64,000 nucleotides of DNA from Amphirosellinia nigrospora (Eukaryota > Ascomycota > Sordariomycetes > Xylariales > Xylariaceae): NCBI GenBank assembly GCA_004123355.1, contig SCHM01000005.1, forward strand, positions 186,001 through 250,000, written 5' to 3'. Positions 39,944 through 50,850 of the stretch are shown piece by piece; position 1 is the stretch's first letter; every line of letters begins with the position of its first letter. The position numbers were made by a program, and so were the translations under genes. The notes beneath the pieces are model-generated. The model was given only the letters and a program-made list of their open reading frames with translations, had not been told where the DNA came from and searched no databases.

Positions 39944-41920
39944 TCGGAAAGAATCAGATGTGCGATGATAGTCGAGCCATCGCCTGTACTAAGGATGGGC
40001 ATTGAAGTCCCGACGACATTCTGAGAAGTAATAGCGAAAAATAGTCGCATCTTACGTTATCAATGTCATTTCAGGCCCTGTGGGTAATTGCGGCGGTGGC
40101 GATGAGAGGATTGGGGGCCATAGACGGCGATTTGATCGCTTACGTCCCGGCTGCTCAGCTTAGGTAGGTACTTCGATGGTTCCCCCCTTCACATACGCCA
40201 CATAATAAGACAATGGTTCTCGAACGGGAATAATCAGATCGAGTCTCAAACATTCGCCCACTATAAAGTACATCCACCTTGCCAAGGCTCACGATTGAAA
40301 GATTTAGATTGGTGCTGCTACTCATTACGTGGGAGACAGAGCACGTCTAAGTCGAGGCTCTGCATGATGTTATGCATTGCCGATAGCAGCAATGTCAAGC
40401 CGACGCCGGGCAGTGCCACGCGCAGCCGTGTGGGTGTCGACGCCGTTGGCCCCTGTTCGATATACCCCTGACCCTGTACTATGGTTTAGTAGGCCGGGAG
40501 TGCAGCCATTACGTCGTGCAGCGCCGTAACACCCCGGAGCCAGTGATTAGCTCCGCTCGGGAGCGACTTGGTCTATCACAGTCAGACATGAGCAAAAGTG
40601 GACAAAAACAAACTAGCTCGGGCCCAGGTAGCTTCTTATCAATTTTGACGTATGACACGATATCGAAAAGTCGCAACCCTGGTGATCGGGTGCCCAAGAG
40701 TGTTGCAAAGCTCGGTTATAGGCGAGTCACGAAGCAGAGCTTCTCTTGCTACCGCAAGCAGCACCGACAATTCAAAGTCAGAATCTCAGACTTTTAGAAT
40801 TCATTACCTAATTAAGAAATAACCTTGGCCTCCCCGGTCCCTTTCCTTCCAATTCCTTCAAGGCCGTCTTATTCAAAACGGCTGCACGCAATAGGCCGAC
40901 AGTACAGCGACCGAAGGTCGTGTTCTAATCCGCCCGCGCTTTCCTTAAATTTGCGCACATACTTCCGTCATTCAAATAAATCGTAGAATGACCGAGATAA
41001 TAGAATTACATGCTCAAAGCAAAAGTTCAGGTCTCCCATTCAGTTCGGTAAAGCAGTATGTCAGCATTACAAAGCTATGTAGCGACCTCTTAGGCGCGCC
41101 TCTTGCTTTCAAAGGTGTTGGCATCAAATAATTGGTCTAGCTAAGATAGGAGGCAATGACTTCGGTTCGTGGAGGTTGGAAGGTCCAGATCGACTGGTTT
41201 TTGGTAATAGAACAAATATACGATATACTATACAAACACCGCTGTATCGACTGACAAGCTTTACACCTTTACACCACTAAATCCAACAGCTGCTCCCACT
41301 CACCCAAGTGATTGGAAGGTAGCTTACCCCTAGGCTGTAATGCATGCATGATAAATTATCACAGGCCGTGCAATGTAATATTCCGTTACATGAAACCATT
41401 AAAATATGATAACCGGCGGGCCAAACATTCCCTGCCTCTCAGGCCAACACGCACCTATTAAAATCAAGCTGGTGCCAAACATAATATGCAATGGCAAGTG
41501 GCGCATGATATTGACTCCAACTGCAAACCTCTCCTGTAGTAACAAATAATGCGAGATAAAGTAGGCTATGAATGATGACTGCATGGTATTCTAGGCGGCA
41601 CTGCAACCGCAGATCAGTGAGGGTGCCCCGGCCATTGCTTGCATCCAATATGCGTATATTTACCAGCTCGCTGTTTCTACTAGGAACTTGATCCGTTTAT
41701 CCCTCTACCTCATCTCATCGGAAATCATCTATCTCTTGGAGTTGACGCTCAGTTCACCTCAAGGGCCAGGCTTGGCGTTGTGTTTGCTCCTTTAGAAGCC
41801 TCCTTGCCCTTGGTTCTTCCATCGCCAAGCCCGCCCCCTTAATGCTCCATACACCGAACCTTTCCGAGAGCATCAAGAAGTCGCCAAGATAGATCAATCA
41901 GCCATCGGAAACCCCACAAA
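39944..41920. other. Intergenic, no supported gene
   Basis: Nearly 2 kb without a convincing gene. A 93-codon frame at 40516-40797 (+) and short minus-strand frames near 41400-41650 lack domain support. The left end is the presumed promoter of the STAND-type gene. Confidence 0.5.
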
Positions 41921-43377
41921 ATGAACAAAAGTGATGAGATCACGATTCTTGGCGTCCTCGACATTAGCTTCCACCGGGCGCACCGAGTGGAAGACAACGC
42001 CGACCCAGAGATCCAGCGCGTAACAACCAACGTTTCACGCAGCTCAAATATCTCCTTAACTTCGATCCGCGAAAATGAGTATCAGCTTCCATTCAAAGGT
42101 AGGTTTACATAGTCATACATCTCTCTATAGCGCACCTCTATGGAAACTGTTGCTGATACAAAGCGGGGTTAGTTGGTGATGGGCTAGCGATACACACTTT
42201 TTCGAACGGGACTTATCCTGTCAAACTAGAGATACGGGTTGGGGGGTCAATGCAGCATGTCCATCACAACAGCAACAGCAACAACAAGACTATTTCGTCA
42301 CACCTGGACAGGAGTGGATCGACGGGTGGCAGATTGAAAACGAGAGGGCGAGACAATTTGTTGTTGCCCGCAACGCAAAGTAATGTTTCCTCCGCCCTCG
42401 CAGAGCCTGACTGCGGGCTAATTTAAAAGCTGAGACAGATTTTCTCTGGCGAACATTGCTCCTGACTTGGTAGTCGAAGAAGGCATGGAAAAGTGTATCA
42501 CCATAGACATCGTGACGGCAGATGGGTGAGTTTAACGGGTTCAGAACAATATCCTAAGGTTTCCATGCTGACCTTCTTTCCATAGACCTGTCTTATACCG
42601 TGGAGGCTCAGCGTGCTACGAGCGTGTTCTCGCTCCTGATGAAAACGAGAATTGTGTTCCTGTGACTGCCAAATTCAAATCCGACGACGAGCAATACGAG
42701 ATCAACAATGTCCGACCATCCGATACGGTATGGCGATTGAAATGCTGCATTAGAGATAAGTGTAACATTTCACCGCACGATTTGATATCATGGACACCTC
42801 CCACATCGTAGACGGACCTCTAGTATGGGATATATTATTGGATACAGTCAAGATTTCGAACAACCTTTTGAGGACAGTATGCGCTATGTTTAACCCAGTT
42901 CCGCAAAAGCTCAACCTTATATGCTGTGCCTAACGGATATATCATTAGATATGTTAGTTAAGGACATCGGCATGAATAAACGGGTTAGTATATGTGTCAA
43001 AACATCTATAAAATCAGAACATGTACTGACAAATACTATGATAGATGCCATGGTCAGTAGATTGCCAATTCAAACAAAGGAGGCCTATGATGGGAGCAAG
43101 TCCAGTTATCTGTTTTGATGAGCCATGCGACCCGGCTATTACTGCGGCTGGCAAAATCAAGCAAACCCTCTTTACAGATAACGGCACAACCCACTGGGAT
43201 ACTGTCAGATACAAGCGTATCACCATCAGGCTAACTGATGTGAATTCGGTTCGCTTGCCGGAGATTGAATCGAACGGCGGAAGTCGTGCAAAGGTAGATG
43301 AAAGGACAGACAGAGGGTCGCTTAAATCAGTGTTAACAACTTCTGACGATCCAAACATCTATGGGCGTGAATTTTAG
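41921..43377 (+). pseudogene. Hypothetical fungal protein with GQ-WIDG...RQFV motif, frame-broken
   Basis: ATG 41921 opens MNKSDEITILGVLDISF. SIRENEYQLPFK is followed by an intron at 42099-42172 and then VGDGLAIHTFSNG. A poly-Gln run and YFVTPGQEWIDGWQIE with ARQFVVA follow at about 42280-42370. The G-Q-x-W-x-DG / RQFV combination recurs in fungal proteins of unknown function. Later segments (RGGSACYERVLAPDENENC, about 42603, and ITIRLTDVNSV, about 43220) look like two further domains, the first resembling a ubiquitin-like strand pattern. The frame changes near 42245 at a G run, and the 3' half is hard to assemble. The stop is at 43375-43377. The function is unknown. Confidence 0.5.
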
Positions 43378-43430
43378 CCCTACGTAGTATGGCCTGTGTA
43401 CCTAGTCAAGAACGAATAATATTTATTACC

Positions 43431-43469
43431 TCCCATGGGTTTTCCATGGGTACCCATTTTTGAACTCTA
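43431..43469 (-). repeat. Relic terminus related to the transposon inside the PKS
   Basis: Read on the minus strand, this segment begins TAGAGTTCAAAAATGGGTAC and continues CCATGGAAAACCCATGGG. This parallels the left end of the 9573-18485 element (TAGGGTTCGGAAATGGGTAC, then CCATAGG...GGAAAACCCATAGG). No opposite end or duplication was found, so it looks like a terminal fragment. Confidence 0.5.
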
Positions 43470-43874
43470 AGTGCACTCACCATAAGCATTGATTCTTGCG
43501 ACTAGATTATAAGCAGCAGTGCTATATATTCATGTACGGTCGGTATCCCCATTGTCCATCCTGGCAGGGTGGTTGGAATCAATTGGGCCAGGTAAATCCA
43601 TGGGATATGCGTCGCGTAGAAGTGGACATATACTGTTAATACTCTCGGAGTATTAACCGCGTCGTTTTATTCCGTGACAATATGATTGGTGCCCGCAGCC
43701 TGAGCAACTCCTTCGCTGACCTTGGAATTAAACAAGCGATTGTTAGAAAACCGAAGGATAACAATACTCGATGTGTACATTTATATGCCTATCCACTAGT
43801 AAACTAAGTTCAGCAATTATCCTATTGTAACATCCAGTTAAGCAACTTTTTTGTCGTCAACGGACTACTTCGCC

Positions 43875-44519
43875 ATGATTGGCACTTGCCCCGAATGTGG
43901 TGATAGCGATCTCTCAATAACGGGCAACATTGTGGGTATTCTGACTTTTGCGTTTGCGATCTTCATCTCCGGTTTAGCTTTTCTAAGCTTAGCGGATAAC
44001 GCATCGCAAGAGTCTTATAATGCAGTGAAGAAGAACATGGATATGGGCAACCATATAGACGAAATGAAAACATATTTTATGGGCAGAAACAACGAAAACG
44101 AACCATCTTTCGACCTCTTTAAGACACCTTTACGAAACACCATGAAGAGATTAATCGATACCAAAAGTATTTGGATGAAATACTATCCATATTCTATGAA
44201 GATCTTAAGATTCGATCACCAGAGGTGTTTTCCGAAGATAGTACAACTCGATCACCACCAAACTTATCTTGGTCGAGACGGGTTAGATGGTGTCTCGACC
44301 ACGGCAAAATCGCTGCTACTACGGCAAGGCTCGAGAGCCAACAACGTGAGCTAACGGCACTACAAATGACCTATCTTTTAAAGTATTTGCTTTTATTGAT
44401 GCAATCTTTGATATGGACTGATATTGCTTAGCAAGCTGGACGCCCAAGACACCGAAATCGCACGTTTGACTGCTGGGGTCAACAAAATAAATACATTTCT
44501 TCATGAGCCAAACAACTAA
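43875..44519 (+). CDS. Small single-pass membrane protein with C-terminal coiled coil, hypothetical
   Basis: ATG 43875 gives MIGTCPECGDSDLSITGNIV, then a hydrophobic helix (GILTFAFAIFISGLAFLSL), then a long polar helical region. This matches a common fungal pattern of a C-x-x-C-x-D-x-D-x-SIT-N head, one transmembrane segment and a coiled coil. The downstream part continues in another frame (AATTARLESQQRELTALQ, about 44306) and, after a probable intron (about 44382-44431), in LDAQDTEIARLTAGVNKI to a stop at 44517-44519. The frame change near 44165-44200 may be an indel or an unrecognised intron. A TTG start at 43851 is possible but less likely. The function is unknown. Confidence 0.5.
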
Positions 44520-44958
44520 AGGCCCCCTGCATGGAATGATTTTTGGCAGCAAGCGAAGCTGGTGGAGCTTAACGAATACCATTGGTGGAAGTCATAACTC
44601 GCCAGGGGATTCTTCTGATTCTTGATTCGGATAGAAGCTGTAGCGCCTGGTAGAATACCCAAGATCTTTGGGTACAAATAGACAATCAAGACTGTCCTAA
44701 TCAAAATGAAGAAAAATACGATGAGGCTTGAGACTTGAAGAAGATAACATTAGAGCAAAAGTCAAGCGCTTAGCGCTATGGTAGTAATAGGTATGCCTAA
44801 CATATAGGTAAAATGTGACCATAATTATAGGGTAATATAATAAGCTAGGCACCCTTTGGTTCGCGAACCAGGAATTTCATAAAGTCATATACACACAATG
44901 ATCCATTCATCTCTCAATACTTTCCAAATCCGTCTCCATACCACATCCCCACGACTCC

Positions 44959-46594
44959 TCAAACCGTCTCAACCCACTCCCCCCTCTTAGCACGCTCACA
45001 AAGCCCAAGCAAAACCCGCGCCCCCATCCTAAAGTCCTCGACCTCAACATACACCATGGCACTAAGCCTCCACCAGAGGGCGCCGCGATAAAAGCACGTC
45101 TGGAAGTACGTCCCGCTCTCTTCGACGCCTATTCTCTTGAACCACATCCCCACAGTCTTCGCATCCTTGGGATGAATCGTCCCCGGCTTCCCGGAGTCCG
45201 AGAACACGAGGGGTAGGCGCACGTTTGCGAAGTTGCAATCCCGCATGTGGGATTTGGCGCGTCCATTACCTCCGTGCCGAAGAGGGAGGCGGCCATGTCG
45301 CCGCTTTCGCGCGCTACGGAGCGGCAGTATGTCTTGATTGCTTCTTCGCCGCCGCAGACTTCGTTTCGGAAGGTTAGGGCCGCTAAGAGTAAGTTAGTAG
45401 AGTTGGGCGATTAGCAGAAAGGGGACAATTCATGTACTTTTGACAGTCAGGTAATTCGTCGTATCAAGAGTCGCTGCAACCTCATGTTAGCATGATCTCC
45501 ACAACTATAGTGTGCACCTTCATTGACCGTCATCGCGCGAATCATCACCAGCTCATCCGATACACCCTAGTAAAACAACTCACCAACAAAATCAAACAAC
45601 TCAACAAACGCATTCCCATTATCCTCATCCCCCTCCTACGAAACCGATGACTAGTCGGCAGACTCGTGCGGATGAGATTCTGATGTTTGCGCTTCACATA
45701 CAACGCGGCGACGCCCCTCGGACAAAGAGCCACTTTGTGCAGATTCGTGACCAGGAAATCCGGATCCAGCGTCTCGATATCGATATCGACATGTCCGATA
45801 CCATGCGCAGCATCCACCATGACCAGCGCGCCCTCGGCCCTGAGGGCGGGGACCAACCTCTCGAACGGGATGCGGAAACCCGGCATGCTGACGACCGTGT
45901 CCACGATGGCGAGCTTCACGCGCTCGGTCCCGCTCGCGTTTACCCTTCTCGCGGCCGCGACCATGGCGTCTACGATCTCGTCATCGGGTAGTGGGATGCA
46001 CACTAAAATGCTCAGAATCAGACACTCGTACTCAAAGCGCATTACAGAGGCAACTCGGAGGTTTCCAGAAACCGTGTTTCTCCATCACCAATCTCGGCTC
46101 TCCGTCACCGCGATAAGAGAGAAACATTCTTCCTCTTCCAAAAAAAAAAGAAGAAAAGAACTCACACTCCACAACCTCAACCCGAACCCCAAACGTCTCC
46201 TCCAACCACTCCAACCCACCGCGCACAGCCTCATAAACAACCTCATAAACAAGCACGACATCCCCCTTCACAAACCTCAGATTCTTCAACACAGTATCGC
46301 TGCCCGTCGTCGCATTCGGCACAAACACCAGATCATTCGTATCGCACGTCAACATCTCCGCCGCGAGATCCCGCGCCTCGCGCAGGCGCGCGGGCCACTC
46401 CAAGACAATAAACCGGTCGGGCGCCGCCTCGACCTCGGCTGCAGCGCCGCGTGGGCGCCGCGCACGCTCGCCGGGTACGTCCCGTACGAGCCGTGGTTGA
46501 GCGGCGTGTACCCCGGCGCGAAGGCGAAGTGGGCGTGGCGCATGGGTCGGCCGAAGGGGACGGCGGGGCGCGCCGGGGGTGGTGGTGCCGTCAT
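44959..46594 (-). pseudogene. Class V aminotransferase (isopenicillin-N-epimerase-like), frame-broken
   Basis: This is a PLP-dependent fold-type I enzyme related to fungal isopenicillin-N-epimerase-like and cysteine-desulfurase-like proteins; the substrate is unknown. From ATG 46594 it reads FAPGYTPLNHGSYGTYP, EWPARLREARDLAAEML and VFVPNATTGSDTVLKNL. An intron at 46003-46165 leads into CIPLPDDEIVDAM. The cofactor-binding region is VMVDAAHGIGHVDIDIETL, and the Schiff-base Lys is in TNLHKVALCPRGVAALYV (about 45730). C-terminal blocks are TFRNEVCGGEEAIKTYC (about 45350) and MWFKRIGVEESGTYFQTCFY, ending WVETV at 44959. Frame changes occur near 46420, 45640 and 45245. Its GC content is clearly higher than its neighbours'. 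It shows no link to the PKS cluster. Confidence 0.75.
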
Positions 46595-47457
46595 GGTTAT
46601 TCTGAGTAGTAGTCCCGATTTATTTATGCCGTGAAAGGGGATATACCAGGGTAGTGTGTCGTTGGGACCGGAGGGGTAGACGACGTATTACACAGGTTAT
46701 AATACCTATATATATAAATTTATATATCTATTTAAAAATCAAGTAATGAAAACCTCGCGATAGCAGGAGGTAGAATGACTCAAAACAGCAAAAGTGCCGG
46801 TCGAAGACCGAATGACTGAGTGACTAGTCGACGTAGTTCCGGTCCCCGACCGGCCCCTTCGTCCCTTTATCCATACCTCGTATTTACCCCTCATACCTCC
46901 ACTCCACTAGACGACCCCGAAGCCCGGAGCCGATGTCAAGTTGTATGTCCTCCGGTTTTACGTCCTATATTTGTCACACTGGGTATAGACTAGTTGAACG
47001 TGAGGGAAAACTTGCTCATTTTATGAGTCACGCTAAGACGTTAATACGTTCACAGCTTCTGTTTAAGATTCCATGGTCAGAACTACAAGTAAGATAAATA
47101 CCAATAAATATTAAACGTGTTGCCAGAAACCCCTATTTTCTCTTCTTTCTTTGTTTTGTAGTAGTGCTAAGCTAGGATCATTCGTAATCATCGTTCAGAG
47201 TTGGAGTTAGCTAGAGTGAGAAGAAAATGTATCCTAGTTGACCCGATAATCAAGCTTTGTACAGCACAAACGCCTTGTGAATGCAAAACTAACTTATAAA
47301 ATACCGCCGTTGCCCTGATTATGATGCCAAACAGTGCCTTCCTTCAACTTGTGTGCCCAGTGGCTTTGTACAACAAGGTCAGTTATATCTAGCATGACTC
47401 ATGGTTGCTGTAGTCGCCCTTGGTTGACTTTGGTTATGGTGTCGTCCCTGTCCCCCT
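46595..47457. other. Intergenic, no supported gene
   Basis: Upstream side of the aminotransferase gene and 3' side of the ubiquitin-ligase gene. No coding frame or repeat of note was seen. Confidence 0.55.
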
Positions 47458-48494
47458 TCACCAGTCGACGGCCCACCCGTTTTCTGCCAAAAATTCTTCA
47501 CAAGCTTGTCTGAGCCCTAAATTGGACCGCAAATCACTCGGAAATAGCGGTTCTCTGGTAAGCGGGTCGATAGGATTTCGCCGCAAGGCCTCCAAGATAG
47601 AAGCTCTTTCATACGACTTGCCGGTTTTGGTCTATTTGATATATTAGCTTGCAGTCAGTTTGGCCTCGGCGGCACCTCCCAAGCTATATTTGGCGAGGAA
47701 CTGGGATCACGTACTATAACAGGGTCGATCATTATACCAAAACTAATGTCATCAATCGCCCAATCAGGAACCTCTCGCTTTCGTTCCGAGGCCGACCGGG
47801 CCGCCTCAAAGGTGGCTTTGAGAAGGGCCGTCTTCTTGTCAAACTCCTGCGTCATCTCCTCCCGCTCGATGTCACCGGTATAGTTGGCCAGGTTCGCTTT
47901 GTGGTCTCGCTCCAGAAGTTGAGTGAGCTCGTTTTCGAGTTCCTGGCCCTCACGAATTCGAATCTTCTCTCCCTCATCCCAGCACCCTTCTTTACACCGC
48001 AATACTTGAGCGGTCAGCTGAGGCAGCGACCTGTCATTCGCCGCCGTGCCCATTCTATGTGCTTCGAGGGCGTTTTCGAGAGCACCGCGAAAGTCTTGTA
48101 TGGCGGCCAAACACTGGGAGAGGATGAAGTGGGCCTTCATGTTGGGGCCGCCCAACTTCAGGCAGGCTTGACAATCCGAGATAGCTGACACGTATAGGGC
48201 GAGTTTGGTCCTCGACAAGGCGCGGTTCGTGTAGAGAGAGGGGTTCGCGGCGTCTGCGATTATTCTAGGCGCGAGAGGTTCAATGTCAGCTGCCCAGAAT
48301 TATACAAAAGGTTTCAGACTAGACAGGCAATCACTAGCCATAAAGGCATAGATATCGGAGAGGAGAGGCTACAAACAAAAGACTGACGCTTTAGAATAAA
48401 GGCCTTCGGCAGCATGAAAGTTACCAGCCCCATAATGAATATTTCCCTCTTCCTTCAGCCTGGCGGCTTTCGCGGGATCGCTAACCATGGCCAT
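47458..48494 (-). CDS. CHIP/STUB1-type TPR + U-box E3 ubiquitin ligase
   Basis: This cytosolic co-chaperone ubiquitin ligase binds Hsp70/Hsp90 tails through TPRs and ubiquitinates clients through its U-box. From ATG 48494 (alternative in-frame ATG 48488) it reads AARLKEEGNIHYGAGNFHAAEGLYSKA. After an intron at 48265-48387 it continues ADAANPSLYTNRALSRTKLAL and MKAHFILSQCLAAIQDF, three TPR motifs. A charged helical linker follows. The U-box starts VPDWAIDDISFGIMIDPVI; an intron at 47632-47714 precedes TGKSYERASILEALRRNPID and PLTREPLFPSDLRSNLGLRQ. The C-terminus ENGWAVDW ends at TGA 47458-47460. All three exons join without a frame change, so this is one of the few clearly intact genes here. 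Total length is about 277 residues, as expected for the family. Confidence 0.88.
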
Positions 48495-50057
48495 AGCGAT
48501 AGGACGATGATGACGAAAAAAGAACAAGAGACGTGGCTGATTGTTCGCGGTGGTGGGTTAGAGAGGGCGAGATATAGGGCGTTAGTCGTGTGCTGTAGAA
48601 TGACTTGTGGAATAGTGTTATTCACAGTCACGATGGCGCGCAACGGACTATCGACATATGGATCAAGGGTCCGAGAGGGCGAAGGAGGGGTCGAATCTTG
48701 TCAGCAGCAGCCACCTCAAGACCAAGACCAAGACCAAGAAGAAGAAGAGCTGGGTCAAAAGTAGCGCAGGTCAGTGAAGGCAAGAGATTGCGCTATGTCG
48801 ATTGTCCAACAGCACAAGAGAACAAAGAAGCGCAAACGAGGCTCTTCAGTCAATTGACTCTCCCGGCAGCCAATCAATCGGTTGAACAGCGATATGCGTA
48901 TGCTCCGGTGGGCAGTCCGACAGGTGACACTGCGACCGTGGTGGTTCACGAGGGCAAAGAACAAGCAGAATGAGACGAGATGTAGAGTGTAAATGACATC
49001 TAATGATATATTATTGTATAAATAAGCAGGTGTTGCCGATTGTGCTGTCGTAGTCAGCCTCGCGCTTCCCCTTGAGCGTGATGGTGATGCGAAGACGACG
49101 AGGAAGGTGTCACCCGTACCCGTACCCGTTTGGAATCTGGCCAACGCTACTGCTGCTGCTGCTGCTTTCCAATACTGCACAAGTCTGGTATTCCAACTCA
49201 GAGTCAGATATGCACAAAGGAAGGTAGATCCGTGTACCTATAGGAGTAGGTACGCCTGCCAGAGTATGTGTGCCTGTGCCTATACGCATTAGCCATGTTC
49301 GCCAGCCTGTCGCATGCATTTGTAACGGGCGAAACTTCGAGAAGTTCTTTATCCTGGCGCGGTCTTCGGACATTGGGGACATTGGGGAAATTGGGGACGG
49401 AAGGCAGGGCACACTCTTAGCTAGCCCCTGTCTAGGCCCATTATCGCCTAGACAGCCCCGCCCGTCCAACTACACTCCTCCCGGGTAGGACACCCAGAGC
49501 AGGGCCAGTGGAGACAGCTGCCCTATCAACTTGCAGCTGCCCATCCGGGTTATCCCTGGCGCCACGAGTTGTTCTACAGGCAACATATACCTAGGTACCT
49601 TTGGTATTCAAGGCTGGTATGGCGGTGATACAGGCGCAGCAAACTTATTACATCGAGGCCTTTTAGATGGTCTGATCAAATTTGAATATGTTACCCAAGC
49701 TCAGTCTCAAACTATCACTAGTTTTGGTTCGTGTTAAGAAATAACCCTATCACTTCCTGCCACAACGGACGTCTCTCAGACTCTTACTTCTACCATCGCT
49801 ACAACTCATCAGAAATGCATTGTTAAGTAAAGTAACAATCCCTTGGACCGTAGATGCCAATAACCCGATTCCACGGTCGGGCCTCGCGACTCAAAGAGAT
49901 ACGCTGGGGCCCGGGTCTGCTAAGGCCGAAATCGGGAACTGTTCCGCTCACGATAAATGAGACGCCCCGACCGGTTATATCACCGTGATTTCCGATATAA
50001 TGTCTCTCGGTTCCCTTGCGCACATCCAAGCAGACGAGGGATTCCCCATGTTAAGGA
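48495..50057. other. Intergenic, with low-complexity patches
   Basis: This is the promoter side of the ubiquitin-ligase gene. It has simple repeats: CCGTACCCGTACCCGT near 49110, a TGCTGCTGCTGCTGC run near 49150, and ATTGGGGA repeats near 49374-49398. Open frames on both strands here are products of these repeats and are not called. Confidence 0.5.
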
Positions 50058-50850
50058 GCCTGCACTTAGATCATGATCAGTCCGCTGAGGAGCATCATAC
50101 AGATGCTCAGAGGCTTGTCGATTGAAAAACTCATCAGCACCGTCTGTTCTATTCGTGAACACGCAGTTCTAAGACCCTCTCATCTTAAGGCGATTCGTCG
50201 ATTCATCATGTAAAAGCTTCGCCAAGATCAGTTAGCAGTCGATGCCGGTGACATAATGGAACTCCGACACGCTTCGGCAAAGCACCTGCCGGCGCAGAAA
50301 ATCTCTCCATGACCAGCTCTCGACGCGAGTGCTATTAGCGAGGAAAATGATGAAAATTACAACGACCCAAATAAAGATAGCAATATTGAAGGATCAACGC
50401 CTTGAATTCGCGTCTGGATTCCGACAGTCTTGCTTAGAAAGCATCGCAGAGCTCAGAGAATCTCCCTTGTATAGCATCTCGAGTGGCAACCTAAGTACCA
50501 GGGTGATGAGGATCGAACAGAAGCTGAACGATATATTCAAGCTGGCCAACGTAGGAACGCTATTGTGCTGGTTAGTGAAGCTGGACCGACGAGATGTTCT
50601 AGGAGCTTGGGAAGCTGGAGATTAATGTGAGGTTATCCTACCACCCCTATACTATCATAAAACCCTGACACAGGCACGGGAAGGACGGGTCATCAAGAAC
50701 ATTTTGAGAACAGAGTATTTTGCACGGTCCACAGACAGCAAAATGACAGCCTCACATGTCAACGCTGTGATTAAGGTTGAGCTGTCGGAGAGCGAGGTTG
50801 CGAAAGGGGTCTGGGGGAAGATGGATGAGTTAATTACAGTGCCTGTTTAG
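50058..50850 (+). pseudogene. Degenerate hypothetical gene
   Basis: A coding-like frame from ATG 50058 reads MISPLRSIIQMLRGLSIEKL and REHAVLRPSHLKAIRRFIM, then, after one in-frame stop, QDQLAVDAGDIMELRHASAKH. Coding character returns at about 50695-50850 (VIKNILRTEYFARSTDSK, TASHVNAVIKVELSE, KGVWGKMDELITVPV) before a stop. The amphipathic, evenly mixed composition suggests a real protein, but I recognise no family. The middle part changes frame. It could be a decayed host gene or the end of a transposon ORF. Confidence 0.35.

Noticed and set aside
40516-40797. 93-codon plus-strand frame upstream of the STAND-type gene
   Set aside because: No recognisable domain, and it lies in an otherwise non-coding promoter-side stretch.
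46683-46705. GTATTACACA and GGTTATAA words resembling the flank of the fold-back element
   Set aside because: The match is short, rearranged and AT-rich, and no second arm or hairpin follows.
48414-48764. 116-codon plus-strand frame over the start of the ubiquitin-ligase gene
   Set aside because: It overlaps the well-supported minus-strand gene and shows low-complexity translation; a shadow frame.
49110-49469. 119-codon minus-strand frame with a poly-Ser run
   Set aside because: The poly-Ser comes from a TGC-repeat microsatellite and the rest lacks any domain.
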